A DNA stretch of 64,000 nucleotides from Siderastrea siderea (taxonomy: Eukaryota > Cnidaria > Anthozoa > Scleractinia > Rhizangiidae). This document shows positions 21,783 to 34,662 of the stretch, piece after piece; position 1 is the first letter of the stretch, and each line of letters begins with the position of its first letter. Location: positions 70,401,399 through 70,465,398 of the forward strand of contig OZ034968.1 of the NCBI GenBank assembly GCA_964030785.1, given 5' to 3'. A program made the position numbers and the translations under genes. The notes under the pieces were generated by a model, which was not told the DNA's origin, made no database searches, and worked only from the letters and a program-made list of their open reading frames with translations.

Positions 21783-21910
21783 AAGAGCTGCAATTAGAAA
21801 GTAATTGTCAGCAAAAAGACTTGTTTCGAAATTCAAACTGGAAAAAGAGCTCCAATTAGAAAGTAATTGTACGCAAAAAGACCTGTTTCGAAATTCAAAC
21901 TGGAAAAAGT
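21783..21910. repeat. Two-copy ~65-bp tandem duplication
   Basis: GAGCT(G/C)CAATTAGAAAGTAAT and the following bases through TTCGAAATTCAAACTGGAAA occur twice in tandem with few differences. Confidence 0.8.
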
Positions 21911-22499
21911 TTGTACATTTAATTTTGACCCTGTTAACGCGCCATACATACGCTTTACACTTTGAGCCATGAATAACCCCGAAATAACGTTTGGTATCTT
22001 GTAAAGATTTTACTCTAATTCCTTGATCACCACTGTAATTTGGATTTTAATACTAGTTTCATTCAAGTTTTTCAGTCTTAAGAATAGCTGGCAACAAGCC
22101 ACGCAATTTCCGATTTAGTTCGAAATGGTTTCATGTTTTATAACACGCACGCAAAAGTGACACTGCAAATTTTAGATTCGCTGTACCGAGAGATAAGCCC
22201 GAAAAATTTTATGCTGTTTTACTCTAGTCTTTTCACTGTCGTTATAAACTTGCGCTTTAAATATTGTTTCTTTCACTGTTAATTAGGGATCGAAGTAATG
22301 TTAATTTCCACGTTCTGTTCATACAACATCTCAAATGGGCAAGTCCGTCTTGTGTTTGCTGCCGTGGAAATTTTGTACTTCAGCTAAGTAAACACAGGAC
22401 TACAACGCGAATAAAATCCTGCCCGACCTCACGTACACAAAACAGGCATTTGAAGTAGATCCACACTTGCGAATGCAAAACACTTCAAAGCCCGGTGGT

Positions 22500-22612
22500 C
22501 TTACTCCCATAATATTAGCTGTATGGGTATGTGCCGCTGTTGAGGCAAGGGCCCGGTTTCAGTCCCAACATCTCACAGAATACCCCCCCCCCCCCCCCAC
22601 CCCGGCCTCACA
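22500..22612. mobile_element. Relic related to the G/C-run element at 51155-52721
   Basis: GTATGGGTATGTGCCGCTGT and the terminal ACAGAATACCCCCC...CCGGCC match the two ends of the longer element near 51-52.7 kb, but lie close together with little between them. Confidence 0.45.
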
Positions 22613-22686
22613 AACGAAGACAGACATCACGGAAATCGCGGACGTAGCGGACATCGTCGATTTTTTAGGTCACAGCAGTAGCCATA

Positions 22687-22708
22687 TGACGTCACCCATG
22701 TGACGTCA
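22687..22708. promoter_or_regulatory. Pair of perfect CRE sites (TGACGTCA) six bases apart
   Basis: TGACGTCA at 22687-22694 and 22701-22708 lie inside a larger imperfect palindrome. CREB/ATF factors bind this octamer. The pair lies ~1.9 kb upstream of the GPCR start. Function is not shown. Confidence 0.45.
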
Positions 22709-22709
22709 T

Positions 22710-24649
22710 TGGCTAAAAATTCACGTTTTTAGTGAAAACCATAAGCCCCCTTTTCGCGTGAAGGGTCACATATAAACGGAGACAAACTTCGTATTTAAAC
22801 CCAACACCTTTACGCTACCTAACGTCCACACAACCAGTCCAAAGTGGAAAATTTTGGAAACAGAGGTCTTAAAAAGTGTGTACGGGTGAAGTTTCCAAAA
22901 AACGCTTACGTCATGAACATAATTATGTATGCAGGCATAAATGACGAACAAATAGATAAATTTTGAGGAAACGCCTTTTGTGCTACAAAAAATGGCGCTT
23001 ATAGATTAAGTGTACCACTTACTCCAGTACTCGTGCTATTTGGGCATGTGCAAAAGAATGAACATTTTCGAGGAGAGCCTCGGAACGACAACGCCTCGTT
23101 TTCTAATCGTTTTCCAACCAGTCATGAAACGGAGGATGAAAAAGATGAAACGGAAAAAAACTGAGAAAGCATTCGTGCGGACGTGACTTCAGTTAATATT
23201 GTAACTTTTTGCTCTATATTTTCATTTGTATGTATATAAAACATAACACTCGAGTTGTTATGACAATGCAATTCCCCAAGAGAACAATAAGAATCATTCG
23301 AAAGCCATCAGATATCTTAAATGCATTTCTACCTGGCAGCGAGAATGTCTCTAATCTAAAGGTAAAATGAGCTCTTGCGTTCAGAATAACATTTGAATCT
23401 ACAGCCCATTGAATAGCACAGCCTTGAGTCATACTCGCTCCGGTCATCGCAAAAATCTGCCTGCTCATGTCAATAAAAATCGCAGCCGACGATAAAACAA
23501 CGGCACAAAAACTGTCCGCTGATTACACAAAAGAATTCAGCCTAAATGGGGCCATGATGTCTCCAGCAATGTGGGTGACAATGCCCTACGGCGACGTAAA
23601 GGTAATCACTTCGGAGCCAGCAACACGCTCGCTCTTAAGAAATTCAAAGTATAATTCAAGTATAAAATATTAATGACAAAATGAAACAAGTAAGAAAGTG
23701 AACAAATTACAGCGCAAAAGCGTTCAAAAAACAATATCGTTTGGACACTTACTTAAATAGTGATCCAAAAAACAGGTGTCCTAAAGAAACGAGAAAAATG
23801 AGTGGATAATTATAACAGTCAGAAGATATGTTTTAATTAACAAAATTGAGCACACACGATGTATAGCTGGGTATTCAGAATTACTTTCAAGTCATTCTGA
23901 ATCACATTTTCTACAGAAAATATGGTCGTTAAGTTCTCTTTTGCGGAAGAATTCCTTCAAGATTTCTCCTGTGAACAGCCAAAGATGTACCTCAGTAATC
24001 TTACATAAATAATTCAGTGTTTATTTTAAGAGCTGACTGCATAATGCGTTAGAAAAACAAAACGTTTATCGGCAAAATTTCAAGTCATAAATATACGAGT
24101 TCAAATGCAGAGGGATTGAGCTCCTTCTAGCTAAGGTAGAAAAACGGTTTCAAAGACTCCGAAATTTCCTCGGTTGAAAAAGCTCGACAAAGAACTCCCT
24201 TTTATCTGGAATCATCGAAAAGGCTGCTCGGTAAAAAAAAATAATTGTTACTCTGTAGAATGGCAAATGACAGTTGTTAATTGGTATAAGCCGTGTGTAA
24301 TGAAGGTACAGTCTTAAATACAAAGTAGCAAATCCTCTTGCGCTTTCATTCGCCGAAATAATAGCTGACATCAGGAAATCGAAAGACAAATATAGCGCCA
24401 AATTCATTTAAGGAAGCTAGAAAACAAAAGGAGAAGAGGAAAAACAAAACACCGATATTAACATTTCAATATCGGAAAACTCGAGACTATTCTCTTCACT
24501 CTCCACGAAGACGCTTTGCTGTGACCAACGAGAAATAGCCAAGGCTGCCTTCAATCGTGATCCGACAGCGTTGTCTTTTGTCAGCAAATATCGGACAAGT
24601 TCAACAGCAAATTCTTGTTTAACTTTTTTACACGAATGACATATGGAAG
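22710..24649. other. Stretch without recognisable gene upstream of the GPCR
   Basis: AT-rich non-coding sequence with short ORFs only. It presumably contains the GPCR promoter and 5' UTR; no TATA box or splice structure could be assigned with confidence. Confidence 0.4.
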
Positions 24650-25660
24650 ATGGCAACCAGCGACAGTTTTCCGTTATTTATGGTGGTTTTTCTCCTTACA
24701 TTTTACATCACAGTCTTCATCATGTCAACAGTGGGCAATACATGGGTCGTTATAATCTGCTACAAGACCCTGAAGCAAAGATATTTCTCTTTGATGTGGC
24801 TGGTGGCAAATTTAGCATCTTCGGATCTCTTGTTTACCTTTCTCACAGTTTTCAACATCATCGGTTTCTTCTGGCGTTGGGTGGGTGGAAACAGCACTTG
24901 TAGACTTCACGGATTCCTGGTTGAGGCAACCTACACGACTTCGATTACAACACTTGTGGTCATAAGTTATAAGAGACTAAAGGCCATCACGGACCCCTTC
25001 AGTGCTAGAAATGGAAGCTGGTCTAGCAAAGAGTATGTGAAACTAGCCATAATTTGGATTCTGTGCTTAGCAGTGTGCTCGCCTTTAGTGCTCATATACC
25101 GCGTGGAAACACAGGAAAATGGCGACATCGTTTGCATAAATTTAACTTGGGGAAACATTGGCCGACAAATATACTACAGCTTGCACGGTACATTCTTCTT
25201 TGTTATTCCTTTGTTATACATGCTTCTCACGCAAACTCAAATTCACCGTGCCCTCCGATCAAGAGTACTACCGATAAGCAACTCATTTATTCAGAAATCA
25301 AACCAACGACACAAGAAAGTTGCAAAGACCCTTGCAGCCTTAACTATAGCGTTTGCGATATGTTGGTCCCCTTTTATGATCACTCGAACACTTATTTACT
25401 TTCACTTAGCCTCACCTAACCTCGTATGGCGAGCATCTCAACTTTTGATTTGCCTTAATGCCGCATTAGATCCCTTGTTGTACGGATACTACGGCGGAAA
25501 TCTCAAGTCTGCATTGAAAAGAGTCTTGAGTTGCAATTATTCCCGAAGACGGGAATCTAATACGGCCAGCGTGATGTTGTTCCCAACAAATGCGACAATG
25601 AGCATAATGGAAAACACACAGAGAAGACCGGACAAAAAAAAAATTTCTACAACTGTTTAA
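24650..25660 (+). CDS. Rhodopsin-class (class A) G-protein-coupled receptor, single exon
   Basis: The 336-residue protein has seven hydrophobic segments. Class A landmarks are GN at 29-30 (TM1), LASSD with Asp59 (TM2), Cys84 and Cys162 (the usual TM3-ECL2 disulfide), CWSP at 238-241 (TM6) and NAALDPLLY at 270-278 (TM7, DPxxY form of NPxxY). The DRY motif is replaced by SYK (106-108). A basic cytoplasmic tail follows, with possible N-glycosylation at NST 81 and NGS 121. I take the ATG at 24650, since it gives the full TM1 without extra N-terminal sequence. Intronless class A receptors are common in cnidarians. The sequence is peptide- or amine-receptor-like, but the ligand cannot be assigned. 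It is intact, and the plasma membrane is the expected site. Confidence 0.9.
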   Translation: MATSDSFPLFMVVFLLTFYITVFIMSTVGNTWVVIICYKTLKQRYFSLMWLVANLASSDLLFTFLTVFNIIGFFWRWVGGNSTCRLHGFLVEATYTTSITTLVVISYKRLKAITDPFSARNGSWSSKEYVKLAIIWILCLAVCSPLVLIYRVETQENGDIVCINLTWGNIGRQIYYSLHGTFFFVIPLLYMLLTQTQIHRALRSRVLPISNSFIQKSNQRHKKVAKTLAALTIAFAICWSPFMITRTLIYFHLASPNLVWRASQLLICLNAALDPLLYGYYGGNLKSALKRVLSCNYSRRRESNTASVMLFPTNATMSIMENTQRRPDKKKISTTV

Positions 25661-27903
25661 AGGAAATCCGCCTTTCGCATAAATACGGAAATATTAGTTA
25701 AATTAAATTTATATCCAAGATTAAGTCACAGATCTGGTAAATTAAAGAACAATACAGAAAGATCAACATTCCGAACAGAATTTTTTAATTTTTTCACAAG
25801 CACTATTCAAACGCTAACATGCAGCTGCCATCAACATCAAACTAAAAAATTTATTTGAACAATTGTAAACAAATATAGAAGGATGTGGCCATTTTTAACT
25901 TCTTTTTAAGGTTTTTTTTTCTTGATCATCATTTTTACTTGCTAAACTTCATTGTTACATTTTCGGACGAAGGAAAAACAGCTCAAAAAAATTTGAAAGA
26001 GTTCACTTTTGGACATCACTATTCTTCAAAGAACCTGTTTTCTTTTTTAACTCTCTTTACCTGTCGAGAAACATTTTCCTCTAATCCTTCTAAATTAACA
26101 TAACAATGGCAGCATTAAAATCACCTTTTTGTTCTAACACACAATCATTTTCTCTCTCTGAGAAAGCATAGCATGTGGTGAAAAAAACATTTTTGAGATT
26201 CAAATCAATTTCATAGAGGGGTATCAGTGTGCCGATTAGAATCTGACAAATACGTGCGAATTCATTACTGTCTTTTAAAATCAATAAGAAGAAAAATTCG
26301 ACCACGCAAATGTGACAGTTATATATACGAGTACGCTGCAAATAAATCCATGTACTCAAAATTAGTGGAGAAAATTATCCTACGGATCGCTCGTATCCCA
26401 GTCGGCGAAATCGGATAACTACTGCATGGATGACGTTGATAGTCAAAGCCAGGCCAATTGCGTTGCAATCCAAACGAAAACCACACACTGACAGTAAAAA
26501 ATAGTCTATAGTTGTGATTACACACATCGTGGCAATTCAAGCGCGCACAAACGTAATGATGCCACGATCAATAGCCCAAGTTCCACTCATCAAAATTCTA
26601 ACATCGCTCTAACATGCGACTTTAAAAAAAACCGTTTGATTCCTCCCTTATTGCAGCGCTCTGTTCCTTTTGTTGCCTAGCCACTAAAATCGCACCTGTT
26701 TAATAATCGCCTATGTAAACGACCACGTTAAAACATTTTTATGAAGATTTTCAATAAACAGTTCCTGTCGAATTTTGTTTCCAGTACACTCAATAAAATT
26801 ATCCCCATTTCGCATACAACTTCCTTTTATAAGCTTGAGTTAACATTATAATCTTAGAAAAAAAAGTATACAAATTGTTCAGTTTTGTTTTCAGTTCAAT
26901 TCGACCTACACACAGTTGCCAACACACGTACCTGCCAACTTCTGTGTTTGACAGGTGCTGGAACAGATCACATGCCAAATGTCAAATGTCAATTCTTTTA
27001 GAAGTTATTGATTTTATAAATTGAGGATTGTACTGCATTGCCTTGACAACGATAAACGAAAAGCCATTTAGAAATAAAACTTAAGGAGCAATCTAGATTT
27101 CACTAAGTATAGCCAATATCAAGTCTTTAAGTAATACGGTAAATGGCAAACAAAATGTAAAAGAATAAACAGCTTCTGTAAAGAAAATCAGAAGAAGATT
27201 TCCACTTTTTTGTGTTTGCGTTTATGCTTGCTCTGCATCGGTTTACCGGCACGTAACCTTCTGCTGTTGCCCCCCCCCCCCCCCCCCCACCAAAGACATT
27301 ATTTGGGCTGTCACGCATTCCTTTCCCACGAACGTCTGCGTTCTGATATGCTGTGCGGTCAACCCAAAGGACCAATCATCGTTGTCCTGTAAATTAAACC
27401 GAATGCCACCATGATAGTAGGTCACGTATAAGTTTCACAATGAAGGCAATGGTCTTTTCAAGGATACCTTTTCGATTTAGCAAAACCTCCTTCAATAGAA
27501 TGAGATCTGGAAATGGAAAGACACTGCACCAGAAAACAACAGAGTGACGCGACATACTAGTAAGAATTCAATTTGGTGACAACAAGGTCAAATTTCACTT
27601 TACCAAAATCTGTAAACGGTCTGTGAATGGTGAACGTATTGGCAGAGGTCCGTGGGGGAGGAGCGGATTGCGTGCCTATCAGCAGAGGACAAATTGCGTG
27701 ACGAGTACTCAGGACGTCTGCATTGAAGGATGGCCATTACGTAACTAGTCCAGTTACGTCACGCAACATCCACCCGTCACGGAGGTCCAGAACTGGACTA
27801 TTACGTAACTTACTGAAATAATTTTAACTACAGTAAAAATACGCGTAAACTTCATTAGTCTCAATGCGGCACAACCTTCCAGACAAAGGATGAGCAAAAA
27901 CTA
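25661..27903. other. Stretch without recognisable gene; C-run near 27271
   Basis: AT-rich intergenic sequence between the GPCR and the 3' end of heparanase copy A. A run of about 18 C lies near 27271-27289. Short ORFs across it are composition artefacts. Confidence 0.45.
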
Positions 27904-30900
27904 TTAACGGCAAGCATCGGCTGAGGCTTCTGGGATGACATACAGTCCGAACGTCAGCGGAGGTAGAATAAGAGGCTGGTCTCCTGGTACACTCACGGGG
28001 ATGAGGTCTGGCAGGGTGCGGTCATCCACAAGTTTGAGAGCTTTCCCATTGAGCCTGACCGACCTGTTATGAAGCAATCACGATTAATTTGATTTCTTTT
28101 CATTTATTTTCACTTTCAGACCAAAAGAGAGACACAAAAAAGCCTAATATTTACAGCGAAGTTCTCCTTTTTTTCACTTAATAAAAGCAAATTACTCTCA
28201 GTGAGGTAGTCCTTTGTTTATTCTTGCCGCCTATGCCCATTTATGTGGTATCCAAAGCATAGAAATGGCTTGAAGGCTTGGTTACTGACTTAATACACAT
28301 GTACAGACTAGATGTGCAATGTGAAAGAGACAGAATTAATCCGTTTTCATAGAAACTTAACCACTGACAATAGGCTGTTATGGAGTCAATATTCACTTGT
28401 CCTACAGCTCATGCTATGATCATAAATAATAATAATAAATAAATAATAAATGGGAATTACAGTGGCACATCGAACAAAGTGGCTCTTCGTCCACTGTGTC
28501 CAGATCGAATTGGAATTTAGAAATGTTGGTTTTTGAGGAGAGGGGAAAACAGGAGTACCCGGAGAAAAACCTCTCAGAGCAAGGACGAAAAAGGTATGGA
28601 ATGAAATATGTCCAATATAATTGGACGAGCCAGGTAGCTTATCAAGTTTCTGTAGAATGAAACGACTCGGAGCATTATTACTCCCCAGTTGATGGGATAC
28701 TAGTCCATCGCAGGGTTACCCCCTCCTCCGCAACGTCTTTGTTTGGTCCCCTAATGGTTTACTGGCACTCAATTATACACCTGGGTACAGACAGACAGTG
28801 TCAAGTAAAGTTTCTTGTCTTAGGAAACAATACGATACCGTGCAGAGACCATGCCTCCAACCACCGACAGTCAGATTTCCTGACAGTCACTGGAAATCCA
28901 ATCGAAATACAATGGCCACAGTGACTACGGTGCTTCCACATCACAATTATAGAATAACGATCATTGATTCTTACCCTTTTAAGGACGGTGCCCCCTAATA
29001 CAGACGTATTTTTGCAAAGGTTACGACTATGGGGAAAAAGTAGAAGTTAGCAAGGGTTATTGGAATCCAAAAATAAAATTGTGGGTAACCACGCATTTTT
29101 CAGAGATAATTAAGGAACAATAATTCTAAAAAAGTATTGAAATACAAAAAATGTATGGCAAGTTCTTTCCAAATTTAAGCTCAATTATCTCTGAAAAATG
29201 CGTGGTCACCCCCAATTTTCTTTTTGATTCTGATAGCCCTTGCTAAGATCTGCTTTTTCCACACGGTCTTAAACCATGTAAAGACATTGTTGTATTAGGG
29301 GGCAAATTCCTTAAGAAAACCGAATATCCCGAGATGCGCAGAACGTATGCGCAGTAAGAAAACGATTTTAACATTTGTGTACATGAATCTAAGCTCCAAG
29401 ATTAAATACATCTAGTCAACCATAGGACTACAACAACCCTTCATTAAATGAAGTGGTGAAGAGAAGATAGAAATCAATCACCCCCACTATTTTACTTACT
29501 TTGACAAGAGGTCACTGTTCTCCGCTGTAAATAGGTACTCCTCGACATCTTTCCCTTGAAGGTCTTCAGTTAGTTTTAAAGCCACTGGATTATGTTTGTG
29601 AACATTCAGGACAAGAAGCGTGACAGAACCCGTCGGATATTTCCTGAAAAAAGTAATACATGTAAGGATAAGTATGCTGCAGTAGTTCAGTTGAATGAGT
29701 AATTGAATACTGTTATTTTCTATCAATGCTGCTGAGTAGAATCATTGTTCACTTACTGTAAATCTTTAAGAGACTCCCCATAACTCTTTGCTATCAAAAT
29801 TAGGCCACGTGACTGACTGAAAACTTAGCTGTACTATTTCCCCTATGTATGAATATGTATGACGTAATTGTAGCTTAGAACTAAAACATCTAAGGCGATG
29901 CACTTTGCAGATCTTTGGTGTACCTGCATACATACATCTACCCCAGAACGATTATAAATTTCAACTCTGTCCATACCTGCTAGAACAGTGGGCGTACACA
30001 CGTATTCTGCGCTTCTCTTCTGTTCCACCATGAACTGCCAGCACTTTCACCCCAACGAGTTTCTTATACAACAAAGAAAGCCAGTAGTCCTAGCAACAAC
30101 AGAAGACAATAGCTGCCTCAGTTGCACGTCAATCAGACATTCTATTTACTAATAAATGTTTCTGACTGACTGATTGACTGACTGACTGACTGACTGACTG
30201 ACTGACCAATTGGTCAACTGACTAACTGATTGACTCACAGACTAATTGACTGACTGAGACACTGACTGACTCAATGACTAATCACTTGCTGACTTACTGT
30301 CGGACTGAGTGACTGAGGAACTGACTCACTCAGTGACTCACTGACTAACTGAATAACTTATTGAACATCTGATCCACCAGCTGACTGACTGACTGACTGA
30401 CTGACTGACTGACTGACTGACTGACTGACTGACTGACTGACTGACTGACTAGCAGACAGATGGAGTGGACCGATGGACTGACTCACTGATGGAGTGGTTT
30501 AGTGACAAGTTAATGCTAAGTAAATCTTCATGAAAACCACATACTGGGTTTGGATTCCTCTCTTTATCAAGTAAAGCGTAACTTCCTGAAGCAAATTGCT
30601 CTCGGATAACAACCTCATGGCCAAGTCGAGCTGCGAGCCCTAGCTTGTCTAGCCACCTAAAAAAATGCATGTACTGTATCTTATTAGTACCTTACAGTGG
30701 TGGAAGTATCAGGTAAAGATGTCCATCGCAGGGTTACCCCCAGCAGTATGTCGCTGGTACCCATTTATACACGTGGGTGGAGAGAGACAAATGTGGGGTA
30801 GTTTCTTGTCTAAGGAAACAACACAATGGCAAGGACTGGGTGTCAAACCACCAACCTTCAGATCTGAAGTCCAGCGCACTAACCACTACACAACAAAACC

Positions 30901-33900
30901 CCCACACTGGAGCTAGGACATAGCTAAAATTTAGGCTACTGTGTTTTGAAGATCAACATCTTTAGCCATCTGGATAATAACAAAATAAGTACTAATCCTG
31001 TGCTGCCCTCCCATTTTGTCAATACCTGCAAAAATATATTAAAAATTACACCTGAAACTTACATAAAACTTGCAATATATCTGTCTGACAATCCAGGAGC
31101 CCCTCCCCCAAAGGCACTGCTTGTCTCGCCCAGCCATCGAGGAGTGTTAGGATCGATTTTCGCCAAAATGTCATTAGCTGCATTCAACTCATGCAGCAGA
31201 TAATCCAGTACATCCGCATTGTAAAAATCCTCTTCAGAGCAATTTCTCCCATTAAGATAATACCTGTAAGGGCAAAAGAAAATCACTATTCCAGTTACAG
31301 TAACAAGTTGACTACATATACAGCAGTACTGTACTGAAAGTCCTCTTCATATTAACTCACCCTCTGAATTGACAACACTCATTGAACAGCAGAAAGAAAA
31401 AGAGACTCCCTAAGAAGTTTATGGGGAGGGAACATTTAATTCAATTTGTAATTAAAGATACAGCCTTTTAATATTGGATTTGAATCTTTGTGTACAAGAG
31501 TCACATTCGGATAATCTTTGTTTGTTTGTTTGTTTTTTTCTTGATTACTATTTGGGGAGGTAGTAAGAGTAACAACACTAGTCAGTTATCTGAGTTGATC
31601 AGACATTTACTCTGAATCTTGTGAGATCTGACCACAAGACTCAGAATTAAGTGGCTGATCAGTTCTGATAACCAAATGTACAATATCTCCGCTACCTCAT
31701 CTTACATGTATCTAGCACAAAGTACTAAAACTACTTACTAAAATGTTGCTAGAGAAAATATCCATAACCTCCATGGAAAGTTTTTCACTTTGAACCCCCC
31801 TGCCCCACCCCTGTGGAAATTCCAGTTTAGTTTCTTACTTTGCTCAAAAATTTGCCTTCTGAGAGCCCCCACCCCTTGGAATTTCCAATGTCCTTCCATG
31901 AGGGGGTGGGAGTATGGATTTTTCTGGAACCACAAAATTCTATGGACAGTAGTTCACTCTGAATGAAATACTACAGAGAGATCTGCAACATCTTTTGGCC
32001 CAGAAAGATATCACACAGAGACTTGTATGAGAAGACAGGCTGTCACAGTGTAGTCATGGAAATAAAGAAACACAGAATCAGAACGTCCCAAGAACGCATA
32101 CCGCACAAAGCCCAAAGATGGACACCACCAGCAAAAAGACTGCTAGGGAGGCCTAAAACAACATGGTGGAGAGCAGTGAAAACTTAGTTTACAGAGATGG
32201 CTCTTACATGGGTTAAGATGGCAAGAAGGCAAAAGGCCATATTGATAGAAGACAGAGGTTGGTTCAAACAGCAAATGAAGTCCTGTATGAAATTAGGCAT
32301 AGTAAAGCCACTAATACATGTCAATACACCTTCAAACTTCTACATGTATGTAACACACATCATATATTAAATGATACTCACTGATGCCACGTAACTGCAT
32401 CTATTACATCTTTGGCAAGTGTCACGAAGCTAAAAAATAAAGCAATTGTAATTACATGTACAAGTAATTTCAGTATCTTCATGGATAAACTGTTCTAAAT
32501 TTAGCTCAACACTTAAACAAATCAATTATTCAATATCATTTAAGCCTGTAATAGTCACTTGAAAGTTTTTCGCACTGAGACCCAGGGCAGATAGTCAGGG
32601 CTACAGGATGAAGTAAACCATGCAAAAATCAGAAAGACATAAAAGCTTTCAAGACTGGATGAAAGGTATTATTTTGATGAATTTTACACAATGATTGCTT
32701 ATATAGTGAGGATTTTTGATGAAACTCAAAATTTGCTGGGTTGAAATCATGCACCATGTCTAATACAAACCATTTATTAGTTGGTCCTCTAAGGCTCACT
32801 AAAGCTCATCATGTATGTCATGATAATCTATAGCCATTTGCAGGCGGATCCTCCTTTAACAAGCCCTTGAGGCTTCTAAGAGGACCCACTACATCTGCTA
32901 CTGACTATCTACATTAATATAATTTATAATGATGTATCTACTAAACGGCAAAATTTCATTAAAAAAACGACAAAATAAAATTAAACATACAGACTAATAT
33001 TAGGTAAAGATGTTCCTTGAGTAGATAATGCCCTGGGAAAAGCAAGTGGCAGGGTTTAACTAATTAATAAACAAGCAGGTATTGTGTATTACCTTTCAAG
33101 ATAGCGTGCACTTTTGGAGTGATTTAAAATTCTTGTAACATCAGGGCCAACAAGAAAGTTTCCAAATTGAGGATTGCTTTTAAGAATTGTTCTTAAAGTT
33201 TTAAAGTCATTAGCAAGTTCCTCTGGCGAAACTGACTTGTTGAAATCCTTAAAAAGGTTAGGCTCTGAAAAGAAAAGCAAAGATAAATAAATTGCTTGTA
33301 ACACTTAAAAAAAGGAGAAAATTGAACTGTACTATTTTTTCGGGCCACTTGTGGCCAGCCAGATCAGACACCATTCAAAGTGATTTTTTATGTATTTGCT
33401 CTGACATGAGATTTTTTTTAGTTTTCTCCCACATGCTATTGCCCGAATCATAAGTGTTTTGCCCGAAAAATTACACAATTTCCGAAACTGAGGGGCTGAC
33501 AGCCCCCTCAGCCCGACTACACCTATGGGGGCATGCATACCACTCCACACAATTGCTGAATTGCTGATATGTAGTTATGTTTCTATTAACATTTTTCCTG
33601 GCCTCTACCCTAATAAAGATACCAAGATAACTCTAGCTGTGGTTACTATAGATTTTAAAACCCTAAGCAGCAACAAACCACAAATTTTAGCTCCTAAAAG
33701 GTAATCAAGTACCCCTGTTGGAGTGCCCAGTCCCACCTCACTCTTTACCCTTTCCAGTCGTATCGATGGCCATATTAATACCACAGATGTCTGAGATGTC
33801 AAGACACCTTTAATGTCTACATGTAAGTTTAACATTTAATACATCTCCTTTTTATGCTAGACAAATGTGTTGTCCTTCAGATGTACTTAACAAACAACAT

Positions 33901-34662
33901 TAAAGTCATTTCCCCTATTTATACGAGACATCTGAGATGACTTGAACATCTATGACAGCTTAATTAACATTCTCTAGCAGAAATATGACCAATCGTTTTT
34001 TTTTTTTGCCAAAAATTATGCAAAATTGAGAAAAGCTACAAGGTGGTCCACTTGATGTAAAATGCAGGTGCAATTGTTCTAACAAATAAATAAATAAACT
34101 TGGAAGTTTTACCATTTCCAAGCTCCCATCCAAAATGATAGCCTTGTTTAGCAACATATTGCATGATTTGTATGGCGTTGCTTGCATTCCAAGACCCATC
34201 TCTTTCCCGAAAAAGCACATTTAAGCCAAACATAACATCCCAGCCTGCTTTGGAAGACAGCAGGTGAATCTTATCCAAATCGTGATGACTGATTGTAAAA
34301 TTTGTAAAATTCTTGAACTTCTGCAACCCCTGTGAGTCATCGTAGATTAGAAAATCTTCACGCGCTCCACCGATGCGAAGAAATGCCGGAGAGAGAGCTC
34401 TCGCGAGGGTGAAGAACTTCTCGGAGGTAAAATTCACTCTTCGCCAATGGTTCTTCATGATGCCCGAAGCGATTGCAACAGACAGAAACTTCTCGCTTAC
34501 AGTAAATACAGCACGGTTCAAGTTGATAGAAACATCTTGTTCCACGTACTTGCCCCTGGAAAAGACGACGTCTTGAGCTTTCATCGAAGGCAAATTTCCA
34601 CAGAGTAGCGCAACAAACACAACATAAAGGTGTGTTGTAAATGTGCAGCCGTATTGTGCCAT
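27904..34662 (-). CDS. HPSE: Heparanase-like GH79 endo-beta-glucuronidase, copy A (8 coding exons)
   Basis: Coding exons in transcript order: 34662-34113, 33264-33093, 32429-32382, 31263-31063, 30656-30545, 30089-29977, 29643-29500 and 28063-27904. All introns are GT-AG and the joined frame is 1500 bases, 499 residues, without a stop. A signal peptide starts MAQYGCTF and ends near the KAQD site. [14 protein letters not shown] and DVMFGLNVL follow. The acid/base Glu sits at the exon 1/2 junction (GWELGN|EPN). The nucleophile Glu is in [14 protein letters not shown] (exon 4), the segment TWHQYYLNGR joins exons 3 and 4, and the C-terminal beta-sandwich holds [10 protein letters not shown]. Heparanase cleaves heparan sulfate outside cells or in lysosomes. 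It is shorter than the human enzyme (543), mainly where human heparanase carries its excised linker. Both catalytic Glu are present, so I expect an active enzyme. It is a tandem paralogue of copy B. Confidence 0.92.
28690..28905 (-). mobile_element. tRNA-derived SINE, diverged copy
   Basis: It shares GTCCATCGCAGGGTTACCCC, TTATACACCTGGGT and AGTTTCTTGTCTTAGGAAAC with the clearer copy at 30700-30915. It lies in the last intron of heparanase copy A. The tRNA-like head is degraded. Confidence 0.55.
28979..29365. mobile_element. TTAA-type palindromic MITE, right end lost
   Basis: It begins TTAAGGACGGTGCC and matches the complete copy at 41372-41773 through GCGCAGAACGTATGCGCAGT, then stops before the right terminal repeat. 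Internal arms around ACCACGCATTTTTC / ATGCGTGGT fold back. It lies in the last intron of heparanase copy A. Confidence 0.75.
30165..30450. repeat. (GACT)n microsatellite in intron 5 of heparanase copy A
   Basis: Pure GACT repeats lie at both ends, with degenerate GACT-derived units between. The corresponding intron of copy B holds the same motif at 43352-43480. Confidence 0.9.
30700..30915 (-). mobile_element. tRNA-derived SINE
   Basis: Read on the minus strand, the head carries TAGTGGTTAGTGCGCTGGAC (A-box-like) and GGTTTGACACC (B-box-like, GGTTCGANNCC). The body includes GTTTCCTTAGACAAGAAAC and the tail GGGGGTAACCCTGCGATGGA. It lies in intron 4 of heparanase copy A. Confidence 0.7.
31963..32290 (+). 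pseudogene. Non-LTR retrotransposon (LINE) C-terminal scrap
   Basis: The plus frame contains KISHRDLYEKTG, RIPHKAQRWTPPAKR, and LGRPKTTWWRAVK followed past a stop by EMALTWVKMARR. This is the end of a LINE ORF2, where the GRP-(K/R)-TTWRR motif precedes MGLTW. It is inserted in intron 3 of heparanase copy A, on the opposite strand. Confidence 0.7.

Noticed and set aside
30845..30915. tRNA gene on the minus strand
   Set aside because: A- and B-box-like motifs are present, but no cloverleaf with acceptor stem is formed and the sequence continues into a SINE body.
32430..33092. A second exon 2 in heparanase copy A
   Set aside because: I looked for an equivalent of exon 2b downstream of exon 2 and found no EPN-type or GPDVT-type coding sequence there.
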